Program-made: the position numbers and the translations under genes | Notes under the pieces: generated by a model | Database searches by the model: none | What the model was told of the DNA's origin: nothing | Seen by the model: only the letters and a program-made list of their open reading frames with translations | Assembly: GCF_932526225.1 (NCBI RefSeq) | Contig: NC_064036.1 | Location: 18,746,953 to 18,810,952 of the forward strand | Origin: Nematostella vectensis | Lineage: Eukaryota; Cnidaria; Anthozoa; Actiniaria; Edwardsiidae | DNA length: 64,000 bases | Direction of reading: 5' to 3' | Shown: piece after piece, positions 1 through 10,438 of the stretch | Layout: each line of letters opens with the position of its first letter | How positions within the stretch are numbered: the stretch's first letter is position 1

Positions 1-18
1 GCAGTGCACGTAACAAAA

Positions 19-104
19 TCCTTGGAGACGGATTCGAACCAGCGACCAAGGGATCACAATTATAAATCTACAGTCCCCCGTTCTACCAACTGAGCTATCG
101 AAGG
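19..104 (-). pseudogene. tRNA-Tyr pseudogene, acceptor/T-stem mutant class (GGAGACGG)
   Basis: Representative of a very common full-length class. The 3' end reads CCGTCTCCAAGG, which mismatches both the T stem and acceptor pair 5; the D stem is GCTC/GAAC. B box and intron remain; the terminator is TTTTG. One copy opens nearly every higher-order repeat, preceded by AGTGCACGTAACAAAA on the plus strand. Confidence 0.8.
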
Positions 105-171
105 ATGGATGTCCATGGAAAGGACAATCAACGTAACCTTGATCAAAAAAAACAGCAGTGCACATAAAAAA

Positions 172-228
172 TCCTTCAAGCCGGATTTTAACCAGCGACC
201 TAGAGATCCCAGTCATAAATCTACAGTC
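172..228 (-). pseudogene. 5'-less tRNA-Tyr unit (anticodon-to-3'-end half)
   Basis: Representative of a class present in every higher-order repeat. tRNA homology starts at the anticodon loop (GACTGTAG) and runs to the discriminator; acceptor 5' strand, D arm and A box are absent, replaced by CTTTCCTTGGA. The T loop is altered to GGTTAAAATCC, weakening the B box. The intron is ATTTATGACTGGG here, usually ATTTATGACTGTG. Confidence 0.8.
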
Positions 229-289
229 TCCAAGGAAAGGACATCTCATGTAACCTTGCCCAAAATAAACAGCAGTGCACGTAAAACAA

Positions 290-375
290 TCCTTCGAGCC
301 GGATTCGAACCAGCGACCTAGGGATCACAGTTATAAATCTACAGTCCCCCGCTCTACCAACTGAGCTATCGAAGG
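290..375 (-). tRNA. tRNA-Tyr(GTA), intron-containing, intact
   Basis: Family 1. Transcript runs 375 to 290. Its downstream neighbour is the 5'-less unit at 172-228, its upstream neighbour the acceptor-mutant copy at 444-529. Confidence 0.88.
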
Positions 376-597
376 ATGGATGTACATTAAAAGGACAATC
401 AACGTAACCTTGCCCAAAATAAACAGCAGTGAACGTAAAAAAATTTTTCGAGCCGGATTCGAACCAGCGACCTAGGGATCACAATTATAAATCTACAGTC
501 CCCCGCTCTACCAACTGAGCTATCGAAGGTTGGATGAGCATTGAAAGCGCAATCAACGTAACCTTGACCAAAATAAACAGCAGTGAACGTAAAAAAA

Positions 598-684
598 TAC
601 TTCGAGCCAGATTCGAACCAGCGACCTAGGGATCACAATTATAAATCTACAGTCCCCCGCTCTACAAAACTGAGCTATCGAAGG
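598..684 (-). pseudogene. tRNA-Tyr pseudogene lacking the D-loop GG
   Basis: Representative of a frequent class with GCTCAGTTTTGTAGAGC in the D arm: invariant G18-G19 are lost and the loop is one base longer. The 3' acceptor reads TCGAAGT. The T stem carries a G-U pair (CTGGC). Confidence 0.8.
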
Positions 685-752
685 ATGGATGTACATGGAA
701 AGGACAATCAACGTAACCTTGCCCAAAATAAACAGCAAGGCACCTAAAAACA

Positions 753-809
753 TTGTTCGAGCCGGATTCAAACCAGCAACCTTCGGATCACAATTATATA
801 TCTACAGTC
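753..809 (-). pseudogene. 5'-less tRNA-Tyr unit, second lineage
   Basis: A truncation at the same anticodon-loop point as 172-228 but in a different parent: T loop TTTGAAT, variable region TCCGAAGGTTGC, intron ATATATAATTGTG. Recurs at about 2.78, 9.45, 11.13, 12.88, 25.10, 38.57, 43.33, 52.03 and 60.23 kb. Confidence 0.75.
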
Positions 810-1023
810 TCCAAGGAAAGGACATTCCATGTAACCTTGCCCATAATAAACAGCAGTGCACGTAAAAAAATACTTCGAGCCGGATTCGAACCAGGGACCT
901 AGGGATCACAATTATAAATCTACAGTCCCCCGCTCTACCAATTGAGCTATCGAAGGATGGATGTACATGGAAAGGACAATCAACGTAACCTTGCCCAAAA
1001 TAAACAGCAGTGAACGTAAAACA

Positions 1024-1109
1024 TCCTTCGAGCCGGATTCGAACCAGCGACCTAGGGATCACAATTATAAATCTACAGCCCCCCGCTCTACAAACTGAGC
1101 TATCGAAGG
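1024..1109 (-). pseudogene. tRNA-Tyr pseudogene, GGGGGG anticodon stem and TTTG D loop
   Basis: Has GGGGGGCTGTAG (A31 to G) and only one D-loop G. Related copies with a fully lost GG (CTACAAAACTGAG on the plus strand) recur at about 3.06, 4.52, 9.72 and 11.40 kb. 3' terminator TGTTTT. Confidence 0.75.
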
Positions 1110-1294
1110 ATGGATGTACATGGAAAGTACAATCAACGTAACCTTGCCCAAAATAAACAGCAAGGCACCTAAAAACATTTTTCGAGCCGGATTCAAACCA
1201 GCAACCTTCGGATCACAAATATAAATCAACAGCCCCACGCTCTACCAACTGGGCTATCGAAGGATGGATATACATTGAAAGGACAATCAACGTA

Positions 1295-1330
1295 ACCTTG
1301 CCCAAAATAAATCTAAAGTCTCCAAGGAAA
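1295..1330 (-). repeat. Spacer-to-anticodon fusion unit (almost no tRNA left)
   Basis: Plus strand CCCAAAATAAATCTAAAGTC joins the spacer directly to the anticodon-loop end and then to CTCCAAGG, removing nearly the whole tRNA. Recurs once per higher-order repeat, next to the GGAGACGG class (e.g. 1667, 4800, 5898, 7770, 10010). Confidence 0.75.
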
Positions 1331-2009
1331 GGACAATCAACGTAACCTTGCCCAAAATAAACAGCAGTGAACGTAAAACATCCTTCGAGCCGGATTCGAA
1401 CCAGCGACCTAGGGATCACAATTATAAATCTACAGCCCCCCGCTCTACAAACTGAGCTATCGAAGGATGGATGTACATGGAAAGTACAATCAACGTAACC
1501 TTGCCCAAAATAAACAGCAAGGCACCTAAAAACATTTTTCGAGCCGGATTCAAACCAGCAACCTTCGGATCACAAATATAAATCAACAGCCCCACGCTCT
1601 ACCAACTGGGCTATCGAAGGATGGATATACATTGAAAGGACAATCAACGTAACCTTGCCCAAAATAAATCTAAAGTCTCCAAGGAAAGGACATTCCATGT
1701 AACCTTCCCTAAAATAAACAGCAGTGCACGTAACAAAATCCTTGGAGACGGATTCGAACCAGCGACCAAGGGATCACAATTATAAATCTACAGTCCCCCG
1801 TTCTACCAACTGAGCTATCGAAGGATGGATGTCCATGGAAAGGACAATCAACGTAACCTTGATCAAAAAAAACAGCAGTGCACATAAAAAATCCTTCAAG
1901 CCGGATTTTAACCAGCGACCTAGAGATCCCAGTCATAAATCTACAGTCTCCAAGGAAAGGACATCTCATGTAACCTTGCCCAAAATAAACAGCAGTGCAC
2001 GTAAAACAA

Positions 2010-2095
2010 TCCTTTGAGCCGGATTCGAACCAGCGACCTAGGGATCACAGTTATAAATCTACAGTCCCCCGCTCTACCAACTGAGCTATCGAAGG
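2010..2095 (-). tRNA. tRNA-Tyr(GTA), near-intact
   Basis: Family 1 with one acceptor change (TCAAAGG for TCGAAGG, mismatching C5). The sister copy 1,720 bp to the left, at 290-375, is intact. Confidence 0.65.
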
Positions 2096-3528
2096 ATGGA
2101 TGTACATTAAAAGGACAATCAACGTAACCTTGCCCAAAATAAACAGCAGTGAACGTAAATAAATTCTTCGAGCCGGATCCGAACCAGCGACATAGGGATC
2201 ACAGTTATAAATCTACAGTCCCCCGCTCTACCAACTGAGCTATCGAAGGATGGATGTACATTAAAAGGACAATCAACGTAACCTTGCCCAAAATAAACAG
2301 CAGTGAACGTAAAAAAATTTTTCAAGCCGGATTCGAACCAGCGACCTAGGGATCACAATTATAAATCTACAGTCCCCCGCTCTACCAACTGAGCTATCGA
2401 AGGTTGGATGAGCATTGAAAGGGCAATCAACGTAACCTTGACCAAAATAAACAGCAGTGAACGTAACAAAATACTTCGAGCCAGATTCGAACCAGCGACC
2501 TAGGGATCACAATTATAAATCTACAGTCCCCCGCTCTACAAAACTGAGCTATCGAAGGTTGGATGAGCATTGAAAGGGCAATCAACGTAACCTTGACCAA
2601 AATAAACAGCAGTGAACGTAAAAAAATACTTCGAGCCAGATTCGAACGAGCGACCTAGGGATCACAATTATAAATCTACAGTCCCCCGCTCTACAAAACT
2701 GAGCTATCGAAGGATGGATGTACATGGAAAGGACAATCAACGTAGCCTTGCCCAAAATAAACAGCAAGGCACCTAAAAACATTGTTCGAGCCGGATTCAA
2801 ACCAGCAACCTTAGGATCACAATTATATATCTACAGTCTCCAAGGAAAGGACATTCCATGTAACCTTGCCCATAATAAACAGCAGTGCACGTAAAAAAAT
2901 ACTTCGAGCCGGATTCGAACCAGCGACCTAGGGATCACAATTATAAATCTACAGTCCCCCGCTCTACCAATTGAGCTATCGAAGGATGGATGTACATGGA
3001 AAGGACAATCAACGTAACCTTGCCTAAAATAAACAGCAGTGAACGTAAAACATCCTTTGAGCCGGATTCGAACCAGCGACCTAGGGATCACAATTATAAA
3101 TCTACAGCCCCCCGCTCTACAAAACTGAGCTATCGAAGGATGGATGTACATGGAAAGTACAATCAACGTAACCTTGCCCAAAATAAATCTATAGTCTCCA
3201 AGGAAAGGACATTCCATGTAACCTTCCCTAAAATAAACAGCAGTGCACGTAACAAAATCCTTGGAGACGGATTCGAACCAGCGACCTAGGGATCACAGTT
3301 ATAAATCTACAGTCCCCCGTTCTAACAACTGAGCTATCGAAGGATGGATGTCCATGGAAAGGACAATCAACGTAACCTTGACCAAAATAAACAGCAGTGC
3401 ACATAAAAAATCCTCCAAGCCGGATTTTAACCAGCGACCTAGAGATCACAGTCATAAATCTACAGTCTCCAAGGAAAGGACATTTCATGTAACCTTGCCC
3501 AAAATAAACAGCAGTGCACGTAAAACAA

Positions 3529-3614
3529 TCCTTCGAGCCGGATTCGAACCAGCGACCTAGGGATCACAGTTATAAATCTACAGTCCCCCGCTCTACCAAC
3601 TGAGCTATCGAAGG
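3529..3614 (-). tRNA. tRNA-Tyr(GTA), intron-containing, intact
   Basis: Family 1. Directly followed on the right by an intact family 2 gene (3683-3768), giving two adjacent genes without a visible defect. Confidence 0.88.
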
Positions 3615-3682
3615 ATGGATGTACATTGAAAGGACAATCAACGTAACCTTGCCCAAAATAAACAGCAGTGAACTTAAAAAAA

Positions 3683-3768
3683 TCCTTCGAGCCGGATTCG
3701 AACCAGCGACCTAGGGATCACAATTACAAATCTACAGTCCCCCGCTCTACCAACTGAGCTATCGAAGG
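3683..3768 (-). tRNA. tRNA-Tyr(GTA), intron-containing, intact
   Basis: Family 2 with intron ATTTGTAATTGTG (one change) and T7 followed by AAGTT. Mature sequence is the consensus. Confidence 0.88.
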
Positions 3769-3835
3769 ATGGATGAGCATTGAAAGGGCAATCAACGTAA
3801 ACCTGACCAAAATAAACAGCAGTGAACGTAAAAAA

Positions 3836-3872
3836 TTATTCGAGCCGGATTCGAACCAGCAACCTAGGATCA
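3836..3872 (-). pseudogene. Short tRNA-Tyr remnant without anticodon (T arm and acceptor only)
   Basis: Representative of a class in which homology stops after the variable region (CTGATCCTAGG on the minus strand); anticodon, intron and 5' half are absent. The flanking spacer is distinctive (CGTAAAGCGCATGTATAAAA on the plus strand). A canonical B box GGTTCGAATCC is kept without an A box. One copy per 878-bp and 828-bp repeat. Confidence 0.8.
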
Positions 3873-3932
3873 GTCTCCAAGAAAATGAAATTCCATGTAA
3901 CATTGCCCAACGTAAAGCGCATGTATAAAACA

Positions 3933-4018
3933 TCCTTTGAGCCGGATTCGAACCAGCGAATGAGGGATCACAATTGTAAATCTACAGCCCCCCGCTCTAC
4001 CAACTGAGCTATCGAAGG
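3933..4018 (-). pseudogene. tRNA-Tyr copy with altered variable loop (CATTC class)
   Basis: Full length, A and B boxes perfect, anticodon GTA, intron ATTTACAATTGTG. The variable loop is CATTC instead of AGGTC, pair 31-39 is G-U, and acceptor pair 5-68 is mismatched (TCAAAGG). It always sits upstream of the short remnant class. Could be transcribed; doubtful as a functional tRNA. Confidence 0.7.
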
Positions 4019-4088
4019 ATGGATGTACATTGAAAAGACAATCAACGTGACCTTGCCCAAAATAAAAAAAGCAGTGCATTTAAAAAAA

Positions 4089-4174
4089 TTCTTCGAGCCG
4101 GATTCGAACCAGCGACCTAGGGATCACAATTATAAATCTACAGTCCCCCGCTCCACCAACTGAGCTATCGAAGG
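4089..4174 (-). pseudogene. tRNA-Tyr copy with GTGCATTT spacer (acceptor-mutant)
   Basis: TCGAAGA at the 3' acceptor leaves C1 unpaired and the D stem has GGAGC from GCTCCACC on the plus strand; otherwise intact. Its 3' flank (TTTTTTTAAATGCACTGC) defines a separate spacer lineage. Confidence 0.7.
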
Positions 4175-4668
4175 ATGGATGTACATGGAAAGGACAATCA
4201 ACGTAACCTTGCCCAAAATAAACAGCAGTGCACATAAAAAATCCTTCAAGCCGGATTTTAACCAGCGACCTAGAGTTCCCAGTCATAAATCTACAGTCTC
4301 GAAGGAAACGACATTTCATGTAACATTGCCCAAAATAAACAGCAGTGCACGTAAAACAATTCTTCGAGCCGGATTCGAACCAGCGACCTAGGGATCACAG
4401 TTATAAATCTACAGTCCCCCGCTCTACCAATTGAGCTATCGAAGGATGGATGTACATGGAAAGGACAATCAACGTAACCTTGCCCAAAATAAACAGCAGT
4501 GAACGTAAAAAATCCTTCGAGCCCGATTCGAACCAGCGACCTAGGGATCACAATTATAAATCTACAGCCCCCCGCTCTACAAAACTGAGCTATCGAAGTA
4601 TGGATGTACATGGAAAGTACAATCAACGTAACCTTGCCCAAAATAAAAAGCAAAGCACCTAAAAAATA

Positions 4669-4754
4669 TTTTTCGAGCCGGATTCAAACCAGCAACCTTC
4701 GGATCACAAATATAAATCTACAGGCCCCCGCTCTACCAACTGGGCTATCGAAGG
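4669..4754 (-). pseudogene. tRNA-Tyr pseudogene, GCCC D-stem class
   Basis: D arm GCCCAGTTGGTAGAGC (pair 12-23 broken), T loop TTTGAAT, variable region TCCGAAGGTTGC, doubly mutated 3' acceptor TCGAAAA. Full-length parent of the truncated unit type at 753-809. Confidence 0.75.
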
Positions 4755-6235
4755 ATGGATATACATTGAAAGGACAATCAACGTAACCTTGCCCAAAATA
4801 AATCTAAAGTCTCCAAGGAAAGGACATTCCATGTAACCTTCCCTAAAATAAACAGCAGTGCACGTAACAAAATCCTTGGAGACGGATTCGAACCAGCGAC
4901 CAAGGGATCACAATTATAAATCTACAGTCCCCCGTTCTACCAACTGAGCTATCGAAGGATGGATGTCCATGGAAAGGACAATCAAAGTAACCTTGACCAA
5001 AATAAACAGCAGTGCACATAAAAAATCCTTCAAGCCGGATTTTAACCAGCGACCTAGAGATCCCAGTCATAAATCTACAGTCTCCAAGGAAAGGACATTT
5101 CATGTAACCTTGCCCAAAATAAACAGCAGTGCACGTAAAACAATCATTCGAGCCGGATTCGAACCAGCGACCTAGGGATCACAGTTATAAATCTACAGTC
5201 CCCCGCTCTACCAACTGAGCTATCGAAGGATGGATGTACATTAAAAGGACAATCAACGTAACCTTGCCCAAAATAAACAGCAGTGAACGTAAAAAAAATT
5301 TTCGAGCCGGATTCGAACCAGCGACCTAGGGATCACAATTATAAATCTACAGTCCCCCGCTCTACCAACTGAGCTATCGAAGGTTGGATGAGCATTGAAA
5401 GGGCAATCAACGTAACCTTGACCAAAATAAACAGCAGTGAACGTAACAAAATACTTCGAGCCAGATTCGAACCAGCGACCTAGGGATCACAATTATAAAT
5501 CTACAGTCCCCCGCTCTACAAAACTGAGCTATCGAAGGTTGGATGAGCATTGAAAGGGCAATCAACGTAACCTTGACCAAAATAAACAGCAGTGAACGTA
5601 AAAAAATACTTCGAGCCAGATTCGAACCAGCGACCTAGGGATCACAATTATAAATCTACAGTCCCCAGCTCTACAAAACTGAGCTATCGAATTATGGATG
5701 TACATGGAAAGGACAATCAACGTAACCTTGCCCAAAATAAACAGCAAGGCACCTAAAAACATTGTTCGAGCCGAATTCAAACCAGCAAACTTCGGATCAC
5801 AATTATAAATCTACAGCCCCCGCTCTACCAACTGGGCTATCGAAGGATGGATATGCATTGAAAGGACAATCAACGTAACCTTGCCCAAAATAAATCTATA
5901 GTCTCCAAGGAAAGGACATTCCATGTAACCTTCCCTAAAATAAACAGCAGTGCACGTAACAAAATCCTTGGAGACGGATTCGAACCAGCGACCAAGGGAT
6001 CACAATTATAAATCTACAGTCCCCCGTTCTACCAACTGATCTATCGAAGGATGGATGTCCATGGAAAGGACAATCAACGTAACCTTGACCAAAATAAACA
6101 GCAGTGCACATAAAAAATCCTCCAAGCCGGATTTTAACCAGCGACCTAGAGATCACAGTCATAAATGTACAGTCTCCAAGGAAAGGACATTTCATGTAAC
6201 CTTGCCCAAAATAAACAGCAGTGCACGTAAAACAA

Positions 6236-6321
6236 TCCTTCGAGCCGGATTCGAACCAGCGACCTAGGGATCACAGTTATAAATCTACAGTCCCCCGCTC
6301 TACCAACTGAGCTATCGAAGG
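6236..6321 (-). tRNA. tRNA-Tyr(GTA), intron-containing, intact
   Basis: Family 1. The next copy to the right is a sister of 3683-3768 but carries a damaged anticodon stem (CCCTAGCTC on the plus strand). Confidence 0.88.
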
Positions 6322-6874
6322 ATGGATGTACATTGAAAGGACAATCAACGTAACCTTGCCCAAAATAAACAGCAGTGAACTTAAAAAAATCCTTCGAGCC
6401 GGATTCGAACCAGCGACCTAGGGATCACAATTACAAATCTACAGTCCCTAGCTCTACCAACTGAGCTATCGAAGGATGGATGAGCATTGAAAGGGCAATC
6501 AACGTAACCTTGACCAAAATAAACAGCAGTGAACGTAAAAAATTATTCGAGCCGGATTCGAACCAGCAACCTAGGATCAGTCTCCAAGAAAATGAAATTC
6601 CATGTAACATTGCTCAACGTAAAGCGCATGTATAAAACATCCTTTGAGCCGGATTCGAACCAGCGAATGAGAGATCACAATTGTAAATCTACAGCCCACC
6701 GCTCTACCAACTGAGCTATCGAAGGATGGATGTACATTGAAAGGACAATCAACGTGACCTTGCCCAAAATAAAAAAAGCAGTGCATTTAAAAAAATTCTT
6801 CGAGCCGGATTCGAACCAGCGACCTAGGGATCACAATTATAAATATACAGTCACCCGCTCCACCAACTGAGCTA

Positions 6875-7416
6875 TCGAAGGATGGATGTACATGGAAAGG
6901 ACAATCAACGTAACCTTGCCCAAAATAAACAGCAGTGCACATAAAAAATCCTTCAAGCCGGATTTTAACCAGCGACCTAGAGATCCCAGTCATAAATCTA
7001 CAGTCTCGAAGAAAAGGACATTTCATGTAACCTTGCCCAAAATAAACAGCAGTACACGTAAAACAATTCTTCGAGCCGGATTTGAACAAGCGACCTAGGG
7101 ATCACAGTTATAAATCTACAGTCCCCCGCTCTACCAATTGAGCTATCGAAGGATGGATGTACATGGAAAGGACAATCAACGTAACCTTGCCCAAAATAAA
7201 CAGCAGTGCACATAAAAAATCCTTCAAGCCGGATTTTAACCAGCGACCTAGAGATCCCAGTCATAAATCTACAGTCTCGAAGGAAAGGACATTTCATGTA
7301 ACCTTGCCCAAAATAAACAGCAGTACACGTAAAACAATTCTTCGAGCTGGATTTGAACCAGCGACCTAGGGATCACAGTTATAAATCTACAGTCCCCCGC
7401 TCTACCAATTGAGCTA
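6875..7416. repeat. 271-bp tandem duplication
   Basis: 6875-7145 is repeated at 7146-7416: one 5'-less unit plus one full-length unit with the AATTGG D loop, the basic two-unit block. Confidence 0.75.
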
Positions 7417-8120
7417 TCGAAGGATGGATGTACATGGAAAGGACAATCAACGTAACCTTGCCCAAAATAAACAGCAGTGAACGTAAAAAATCCTTCGAGC
7501 CCGATTCGAACCAGCGACCTAGGGATCACAATTATAAATCTACAGCCCCCCGCTCTACAAAACTGAGCTATCGAAGTATGGATGAGCATTGAAAGGGCAA
7601 TCAACGTAACCTTGACCAAAATAAACAGCAGTGAACGTAACAAAATACTTCGAGCCTTATTCAAACCAGCAACCTTCGGATCACAAATATAAATCTACAG
7701 CCCCCCGCTCTACCAACTGGGCTATCGAAGGATGGATATACATTGAAAGGACAATCAACGTAACCTTGCCCAAAATAAATCTAAAGTCTCCGAGGAAAGG
7801 ACATTCCATGTAACCTTCCCTAAAATAAACAGCAGTGCACGTAACAAAATCCTTGGAGACGGATTCGAACCAGCGACCAAGGGATCACAATTATAAATCT
7901 ACAGTCCCCCGTTCTACCAACTGAGCTATCGAAGGATGGATGTCCATGGAAAGGACAATCAACGTAACCTTGACCAAAATAAACAGCAGTGCACATAAAA
8001 AATCCTTCAAGCCGGATTTTAACCAGCGACCTAGAGATCCCAGTCATAAATCTACAGTGTCCAAGGAAAGGACATTTCATGTAACCTTGCCCAAAATAAA
8101 CAGCAGTGCACGTAAAACAA

Positions 8121-8206
8121 TCCTTCGAGCCGGATTCGAACCAGCGACCTAGGGATCACAGTTATAAATCTACAGTCCCCCGCTCTACCAACTGAGCTAT
8201 CGAAGG
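8121..8206 (-). tRNA. tRNA-Tyr(GTA), intron-containing, intact
   Basis: Family 1. The right neighbour has one acceptor change (TCATTCG on the plus strand). Confidence 0.88.
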
Positions 8207-8833
8207 ATGGATGTACATTGAAAGGACAATCAACGTAACCTTGCCCAAAATAAACAGCAGTGAACGTAAAAAAATCATTCGAGCCGGATTCGAACCAGCG
8301 ACCTAGGGATCACAATTATAAATCTACAGTCCCCCGCTCTACCAACTGAGCTATCGAAGGATGGATGAGCATTGAAAGGGCAATCAACGTAATCTTGACC
8401 AAAATAAACAGCAGTAAACGTAAAAAATTCTTCGAGCAGTATTCGAACCAGCAACCTAGGATCAGTCTCCAAGAAAATGAAATTCCATGTAACATTGCCC
8501 AACGTAAAGCGCATGTATAAAACATCCTTTGAGCCGGATTCGAACCTGCGAATGAGGGATCACAATTGTAAATCTACAGCCCCCCGCTCTACCAACTGAG
8601 CTATCGAAGGATGGATGTACATTGAAAGGACAATCAACGTGACCTTGCCCAAAATAAAAAACTAGTGCATTTAAAAAAAGTCTTCGAGCCGGATTCGAAC
8701 CAGCGACCAAGGGATCACAATTATAAATCTACAGTCCCCCGTTCTACCAACTGAGCTATCGAAGGATGGATGTACATTGAAAGGACAATCAACGTAACTT
8801 TGCCCAAAATAAACAGCAGTGAACGTAAAAAAA

Positions 8834-8919
8834 TCCTTCGAGCCGGATTCGAACCAGCGACCTAGGGATCACAGTTATAAATCTACAGTCCCCCGCTCTA
8901 CCAACTGAGCTATCGAAGG
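8834..8919 (-). tRNA. tRNA-Tyr(GTA), intron-containing, intact
   Basis: Hybrid of the families: family 2 flank with T7 terminator but the family 1 intron ATTTATAACTGTG. Confidence 0.87.
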
Positions 8920-10352
8920 ATGGATGTACATTGAAAGGACAATCAACGTAACCTTGACCAAAATAAACAGCAGTGAACGTAAAAAAATACTTCGAGCCAG
9001 ATTCGAACCAGCGACCTAGGGATCACAATTATAAATCTACAGTCCCCCGCTCTACCAACTGAGCTATCGAAGGTTGGATGAGCATTGAAAGGGCAATCAA
9101 CGTAACCTTGACCAAAATAAACAGCAGTGAACGTAACAAAATACGTCGAGCCAGATTCGAACGAGCGATCTAGGGATCACAATTATAAATCTACAGTCCC
9201 CCCCTCTACAAAACTGAGCTATCGAAGGTTGGATGAGCATTGAAAGGGCAATCAACGTAACCTTGACCAAAATAAACAGCAGTGAACGTAAAAAAATACT
9301 TCGAGCCAGATTCGAACCAGCGACCTAGGGATCACAATTATAAATCTACAGTCCCCCGCTCTACAAAACTGAGCTATCGAAGGATGGATGTACATGGAAA
9401 GGACAATCAACGTAACCTTGCCCAAAATAAACAGCAAGGCACCTAAAAACATTGTTCGAGCCGGATTCAAACCAGCAACCTTCGGATCACAATTATATAT
9501 CTACAGTCTCCAAGGAAAAGACATTCCATGTAACCTTGCCCATAATAAACAGCAGTGCACGTAAAAAAATACTTCGAGCCGGATTCGAACCAGCGACCTA
9601 GGGATCACAATTATAAATCTACAGTCCCCCGCTCTACCAATTGAGCTATCGAAGGATGGATGTACATGGAAATGACAATCAACGTAACCTTGCCCAAAAT
9701 AAACAGCAGTGAACGTAAAACATCCTTCGAGCCGGATTCGAACCAGCGACCTAGGGATCACAATTATAAATCTACAGCCCCGCGCTCTACAAAACTGAGC
9801 TATCGAAGTATGGATGTACATGGAAAGTACAATCAACGTAACCTTGCCCAAAATAAACAGCAAGGCACTTAAAAACATTTTTCGAGCCGGATTCAAACCA
9901 GCAACCTTCGGATCACAAATATAAATCTACAGCCCCCCGCTCTACCAACTGGGCTATCGAAGGATGGATATACATTGAAAGGACAATCAACGTAACCTTG
10001 CCCAAAATAAATCTAAAGTCTCCGAGGAAAGGACATTCCATGTAACCTTCCCTAAAATAAACAGCAGTGCACGTAACAAAATCCTTGGAGACGGATTCGA
10101 ACCAGCGACCAAGGGATCACAATTATAAATCTACAGTCCCCCGTTCTACCAACTGAGCTATCGAAGGATGGATGTCCATGGAAAGGACAATCAACGTAAC
10201 CTTGACCAAAATAAACAGCAGTGCACATAAAAAATCCTTCAAGTCGGATTTTAACCAGCGACCTAGAGATCCCAGTCATAAATCTACAGTCTCCAAGGAA
10301 AGGACATTTCATGTAACCTTGCCCAAAATAAACAGCAGTGCACGTAAAACAA

Positions 10353-10438
10353 TCCTTCGAGCCGGATTCGAACCAGCGACCTAGGGATCACAGTTATAAA
10401 TCTACAGTCCCCCGCTCTACCAACTGAGCTATCGAAGG
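10353..10438 (-). tRNA. tRNA-Tyr(GTA), intron-containing, intact
   Basis: Family 1. The right neighbour belongs to the class lacking the D-loop GG. Confidence 0.88.

Larger units (their letters stand above)
963..1678. repeat. 358-bp tandem duplication
   Basis: 963-1320 is repeated at 1321-1678 and includes two full-length degenerate units and a fusion unit; no clear difference outside the first few bases. Confidence 0.75.

Noticed and set aside
109-321. Recurring roughly 70-codon plus-strand frames ending just inside the tRNA, candidates for a small protein family
   Set aside because: Their ends fall at the same point of each tRNA copy and conservation follows the tRNA, not codon positions. 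The start codon is a spacer ATG.
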